A program made the position numbers and the translations under genes. Positions 60,341 through 64,000 of a stretch of 64,000 bases of DNA are shown one piece after another; position 1 is the first letter of the stretch, and every line of letters starts with the position of its first letter. The DNA is from Affinundibacterium amnicola (GTDB lineage: Bacteria > Pseudomonadota > Gammaproteobacteria > Burkholderiales > Burkholderiaceae_D), in contig NZ_JACOFU010000003.1 of the NCBI RefSeq assembly GCF_014284275.1, positions 310,001 through 374,000 on the forward strand. Direction: 5' to 3'. The notes below the pieces were generated by a model. The model ran no database searches and was not told the origin of the DNA. It worked only from the letters and a program-made list of their open reading frames with translations.

Positions 60341-62554
60341 TCATTCATCTTCGGATTCTGGTGAACCCAAAGTCTGCATCAGGTATTGTTGTGCGCTAAA
60401 CGGTTTTTGCTTGCCGCGCACTTTTTTACGCTCATAACTGCCATCGGAGGCCAGTACCCAAGAATTTTGATTGTCTTTTAAATAGGGATCTAAGCCCTCA
60501 GTGATGATGCGTTTTTTGAGATTTTTTTCTAAGACTGGGAACGCCACTTCGATGCGACGGAACAGATTGCGACTCATCCAGTCCGCGCTCGCAAGATAAA
60601 CATCGTGTTCCAGATCATTACGGAAGTAATAGATACGTGAATGCTCTAAAAAACGTCCGATGATAGAGCGCACAGTAATATTCTCAGACAGGCCAGGCAC
60701 ACCAGGACGCAAGGTGCAAGCACCGCGTACGATCAGATCAATTTTAACGCCATCAGCAGAAGCTGCATATAAAGCACGGATCACCGACTCATCAACCAAG
60801 GCATTCATCTTGGCAATGATGCGACCAGGACGACCTTCCCGCGCAATGCGGGCTTCATTGCGAATGGCTTTGATGATCTTTGGTTGTAAGAAAAATGGTG
60901 CTAACCACAGGTGCTCAAGTTTCTTCGGTTTGGTTAAGCCAGTGAGATGAATAAAAACTTCATTCACTTCCGCTGCTTTTTTCGGATGCGCGGTCAATAA
61001 ACCAAAGTCGGTGTAAAAGCGTGTGGTTGATGGATGATAATTGCCAGTACCTAAGTGCGCATAGTGACGAAGACCGCCACCTTCTTCACGTCGAATCACC
61101 AAAGCCAATTTGGCGTGGGTTTTTAAACCAACCACGCCGTACACAACTTGCGCCCCCGCTCTTTGTAAGCGATCAGCCCAATTGATATTGGCTTCTTCAT
61201 CAAAGCGCGCCATCAATTCCACCACCACCGTGACTTCCTTACCCATGCGAGCGGCAGTGATTAAGGATTCCATTAAATCAGAATTCATACCCGTGCGATA
61301 AATCGTCTGCTTAATCGCCAGCACGTTAGGATCGAGTGAAGCCGTGCGGATAAAATCGATGACCGTTTGGAAGGGCTGAAATGGATGGTGCAATAAAATA
61401 TCTTGTTTGTTTAAGACATCGAAAATATTTTTTTGCGCCAGTTTGGTATCCGGCTTAGCAGAAAAAGCAGGGAAGCGCAGATTGGCCTGATTCACATGAT
61501 CGATTAATTCTGACAGTCGCACCATGTTGACCGGACCATCGACGGCATACAGACGATCTTTACTGAGCGAAAATTGTTCGAGTAAGAATTGTGACAAAGC
61601 TTCTGGGCAGTTTTTTGCAACTTCCAGCCGCACGGCCATACCAAATTGACGACCTTGTAATTCGCCTTGTAAGGCTTGGCGCAAATTTTTTACTTCATCT
61701 TCATCTACCCACAAATCGCTATCGCGGGTAACACGAAATTGTGAATAGGCGAGCACTTCACGATCATTAAACAAATCACCAATGTGCGCGTGGATGACTG
61801 AAGAGAGTAAGCAGAAGGCTTGACCTTTTTCGGTGAGCTCATCGGGAATCTTAATAACTCGTGGTAACACCCGTGGCGCTTTCACAATCGCGATGGCGGT
61901 ACCTCGCCCAAAGGCGTCTTTGCCAGCCAGTGAAACAATAAAGTTCAGACTTTTGTTGACGACTTGTGGAAACGGATGCGCTGGATCTAAGCCTATCGGT
62001 GTTAATAAGGGGCGTACTTCGCGGTCGAAATAGGATTTAACCCAAGCGCGTTGGGCTTCGGTTCTTTCGGTGTGGCGTAATAAATGTATGCCTTTGCGTG
62101 ATAGCGCTGGCAAGATATCTTGATTTAAGACTTCATATTGCCGGATTTCCAGCGCATGGCATTCTTTGTCTATGCGTCCCATCATGCTAGTGAATGCGGC
62201 GTGTTGGGCAAGCTGACCATCGATGGTATTTTGCGCCAACAAGCTCGCTACTCTAACTTCAAAGAACTCATCCAAATTACTACCAACAATACACAAATAC
62301 TTTAGACGCTCTAACAAAGGAATACTTTTGTCTTCTGCTTGCGCCAATACACGCCAATTAAAAGCGATCTGTGAGGTTTCTCTGTCTAAATAAATGGCGG
62401 AACGTGATAATCCCCAAGCTGCCATTAATGCTGATTCACTATCACTTGTCGCTTTATGGCTCACGGTACCGCCTGTTGGAATAGAGGAACTTGCATTAAC
62501 CTCGATTGCTTCTGTCGTGTCAATGACATTATTTGTGACATCAGGATTCATCAT
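60341..62554 (-). CDS. ppk1: Polyphosphate kinase 1
   Basis: Ppk1 makes polyphosphate from ATP, at the inner membrane. The 737-residue product has a variable leader of about 43 residues, then the N-domain (YLDRETSQIAFNWRVLAQA, LKYLCIVGSNLDEFFEVRVA), HHPFQPF, the autophosphorylated His in GLKTHAKLALVIRRE, the second key His in FLEHSRIYYF, and LHLGTGNYHP-like AHLGTGNYHPSTTRFY. Two adjacent ATG codons exist at the start. A Pho box faces this gene (62639-62656), so phosphate limitation should induce it. Confidence 0.96.
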   Translation of the reverse strand: MMNPDVTNNVIDTTEAIEVNASSSIPTGGTVSHKATSDSESALMAAWGLSRSAIYLDRETSQIAFNWRVLAQAEDKSIPLLERLKYLCIVGSNLDEFFEVRVASLLAQNTIDGQLAQHAAFTSMMGRIDKECHALEIRQYEVLNQDILPALSRKGIHLLRHTERTEAQRAWVKSYFDREVRPLLTPIGLDPAHPFPQVVNKSLNFIVSLAGKDAFGRGTAIAIVKAPRVLPRVIKIPDELTEKGQAFCLLSSVIHAHIGDLFNDREVLAYSQFRVTRDSDLWVDEDEVKNLRQALQGELQGRQFGMAVRLEVAKNCPEALSQFLLEQFSLSKDRLYAVDGPVNMVRLSELIDHVNQANLRFPAFSAKPDTKLAQKNIFDVLNKQDILLHHPFQPFQTVIDFIRTASLDPNVLAIKQTIYRTGMNSDLMESLITAARMGKEVTVVVELMARFDEEANINWADRLQRAGAQVVYGVVGLKTHAKLALVIRREEGGGLRHYAHLGTGNYHPSTTRFYTDFGLLTAHPKKAAEVNEVFIHLTGLTKPKKLEHLWLAPFFLQPKIIKAIRNEARIAREGRPGRIIAKMNALVDESVIRALYAASADGVKIDLIVRGACTLRPGVPGLSENITVRSIIGRFLEHSRIYYFRNDLEHDVYLASADWMSRNLFRRIEVAFPVLEKNLKKRIITEGLDPYLKDNQNSWVLASDGSYERKKVRGKQKPFSAQQYLMQTLGSPESEDE

Positions 62555-62638
62555 TGCGATTTTGATTTTGATCTAATGGTAAAGACGGTGTTTGGCACGG
62601 GGGCGTACTAAACTTTGCAAAGATTGTAGTTATCTATT

Positions 62639-62656
62639 GTGACAAGTTTGTGACAG
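62639..62656 (-). promoter_or_regulatory. Pho box facing ppk1
   Basis: Read on the minus strand, CTGTCAC-AAAC-TTGTCAC is an almost ideal PhoB 18-mer. It is 85 bases upstream of the ppk1 start and only 42 bases from an opposed Pho box for pstS. Confidence 0.7.
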
Positions 62657-62697
62657 AATTATTTCATTAAATCAAATATTTCATAGATCAATAAAGT

Positions 62698-62715
62698 CTG
62701 TCATATTCTTGTAAT
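62698..62715 (+). promoter_or_regulatory. Pho box facing pstS
   Basis: CTGTCAT-ATTC-TTGTAAT: the first half-site is a perfect consensus, the second has two changes. About ten bases further TAGTAA may be the -10 box. pstS starts at 62839. Confidence 0.65.
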
Positions 62716-62838
62716 AATGGGCTAGTAAAGTTCGCCTCATGTTATTTCAGTGCACAAGCAACATGCTTAATTCTTGAAGTTACATATCGGTTTATAGATA
62801 GATTTATAGATTTGTTTTCCCAATTACATGAGGTCAAT

Positions 62839-63882
62839 ATGCAATTTAATCGTATTGTTAAGTCTTTAGTCATGGCGGCTGGTGCTGCATTGGCTTTTTC
62901 GTCTGTGCACGCTGCTGAAGTCACTGGCGCTGGCGCGACTTTCCCTTACCCAATCTATGCTAAGTGGGCAGATGCTTACAAAAAAGCAACGGGAAATACT
63001 ATTAATTATCAATCCATCGGTTCTGGTGGCGGTATTAAACAGATCAAGGCTAAGACAGTTGACTTCGGCGCGACAGATATGCCGTTGAAGATAGAAGACT
63101 TAAACGCAGACGGCATGATGCAGTTCCCTGCGGTTATCGGTGGTGTGGTACCAGTGATTAATTTGGAAGGTATCGCTCCAGGTCAATTGAAGATGACTGG
63201 TGAAGTGTTGGCGAAGATTTATATGGGTACGGTCACTAAATGGAATGCTGCAGAAATCGCTGCGATTAATCCAGGTGTGAAATTGCCAGCAGAAGACATT
63301 ACTGTTGTGCACCGTTCTGATGGTTCTGGTACGACATTTATCTGGACTGACTATTTGTCTAAAGTAAGCCCAGAATTTAAATCCACAGTTAGTTCTGGCA
63401 CTGCGGTTAAGTGGCCAGTAGGCTTGGGCGGTAAAGGTAATGAAGGCGTTGCCGCAAACGTACAACGTATCAAGGGTTCTATCGGTTATGTTGAGTATGC
63501 TTATGTTAAGCGTAACAAAATGATCCATACACAAGTGAAAAATCTGGATGGTCAATTTGTACAGCCAGATGATGCGAACTTTAAAGCAGCTGCTTCTGGT
63601 GCTGATTGGGCGAAAACACCAGGTATGGGTGTGATCTTGACGAATCAAGCTGGTAAAGCAACTTGGCCTATCAGTGGTGCAACTTTCATCTTGTTACATA
63701 AAGTGCCAGCGAATGCAGCGAACACACAAGAAGTTGTTAAGTTCTTTGACTGGGCGTTTGCAAATGGTTCTGTAATGGCAACTGAATTGGAATATGTTCC
63801 ATTGCCAGCGGATGTCGTTAAATTGATTCAAGCGAGCTGGAAAGCAAGTTTGAAAGATGCATCTGGTAAGGCTTTGTATTAA
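62839..63882 (+). CDS. pstS: Phosphate ABC transporter substrate-binding protein PstS
   Basis: PstS captures phosphate in the periplasm for the PstCAB transporter. The 347-residue product has a signal peptide ending VHA|A, followed by the mature start EVTGAGATFPYPIYAKWADAY-like segment, YQSIGSGGGIKQI and HRSDGSGTTFIW, the phosphate-binding loops. I start at ATG 62839, where GAGG lies five bases upstream; the open frame begins at a TTG (62812). pstCAB are expected just past the window. Confidence 0.95.
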   Translation: MQFNRIVKSLVMAAGAALAFSSVHAAEVTGAGATFPYPIYAKWADAYKKATGNTINYQSIGSGGGIKQIKAKTVDFGATDMPLKIEDLNADGMMQFPAVIGGVVPVINLEGIAPGQLKMTGEVLAKIYMGTVTKWNAAEIAAINPGVKLPAEDITVVHRSDGSGTTFIWTDYLSKVSPEFKSTVSSGTAVKWPVGLGGKGNEGVAANVQRIKGSIGYVEYAYVKRNKMIHTQVKNLDGQFVQPDDANFKAAASGADWAKTPGMGVILTNQAGKATWPISGATFILLHKVPANAANTQEVVKFFDWAFANGSVMATELEYVPLPADVVKLIQASWKASLKDASGKALY

Positions 63883-63917
63883 TCAGTTTGTGTTGATTAT
63901 TGTGAAGTAAATGACGT

Positions 63918-63948
63918 CAAACATCCCGACTCTTGGTTGGGATGTTTG
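63918..63948 (+). terminator. Stem-loop after pstS
   Basis: Arms CAAACATCCC / GGGATGTTTG (63918-63927 and 63939-63948) with an 11-base loop. No T-run follows, so it is more likely a partial terminator or mRNA-stabilising hairpin that keeps pstS message above the downstream transporter genes. Confidence 0.55.
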
Positions 63949-64000
63949 CATATAAAAAGTAAAAAAATATCTACTCCAGCTTAGAACTCTTCATCTTCGT

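Overview
The window looks like the chromosome of a betaproteobacterium in Burkholderiales, most like an Oxalobacteraceae member of moderate GC (Undibacterium-like). This rests on gene content and order: rpsI / argC / bactofilin / erpA; a glucokinase-HexR fusion; TRAP dicarboxylate transport with a DctSR-type two-component system; queG, tsaE, amiC, mutL and miaA in one neighbourhood; and a ppk1-sixA-pstS phosphate cluster. No rRNA, CRISPR array, complete insertion sequence or prophage is visible. There is one tRNA (Met, CAT).

Layout. 1-3.4 kb: end of rpsI, a composite palindromic repeat, argC, a coiled-coil membrane protein, bactofilin and erpA. 3.5-7.6 kb: glycolate oxidase glcDEF. 7.7-15.8 kb: an OmpW porin-like protein with an FNR-type site, then a carbohydrate block of two exported GH13 amylases, glucokinase, and a divergent glucokinase-HexR fusion with HexR-like operators between the two kinases. 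Together these could turn maltodextrins or cyclodextrins into glucose-6-phosphate. 15.8-19.3 kb: two tandemly duplicated genes for an unrecognised small exported protein, then a chemoreceptor whose stop codon lies in a 14-bp minisatellite. 19.5-22.6 kb: a large dCACHE-PAS-GGDEF-EAL protein. 22.6-23.4 kb: no supported gene.

23.4-33.5 kb is the most unusual block: a minus-strand type I restriction-modification operon, hsdM-hsdS-[SIR2-like]-[AlbA_2/GHKL]-hsdR, preceded by a GIY-YIG/RAMA gene and a tRNA-Met gene. Three of its four junctions are exact 11-bp ATG-to-stop overlaps, so the SIR2 and AlbA_2 genes are built into the R-M transcription unit and not merely nearby.

33.8-44.2 kb: the housekeeping run queG/tsaE/amiC/mutL/miaA, split by a plus-strand block (dedA, a Cys-cluster gene, metNIQ) that carries several palindromic repeat elements. 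44.2-49.9 kb: DctR/DctS-like two-component system divergent from a dctPQM TRAP transporter, with a perfect 14-bp palindrome at the promoter. 50.3-50.5 kb: a candidate structured small RNA ending in a strong intrinsic terminator. 50.5-57.9 kb: ogt, xerD, ybaK, plsY, tsaD, a GGDEF-EAL protein, a small hypothetical gene and a MarC-family gene.

58-64 kb: an apparent PhoB regulon. A four-half-site Pho box precedes an OlsB-like acyltransferase and a PlcP-like metallophosphatase, which suggests phosphate-saving membrane lipid remodelling. Two opposed Pho boxes lie between ppk1 (minus) and pstS (plus). Coordinates, motifs and hairpins were read by eye. Family names come from motif recognition without database searches.
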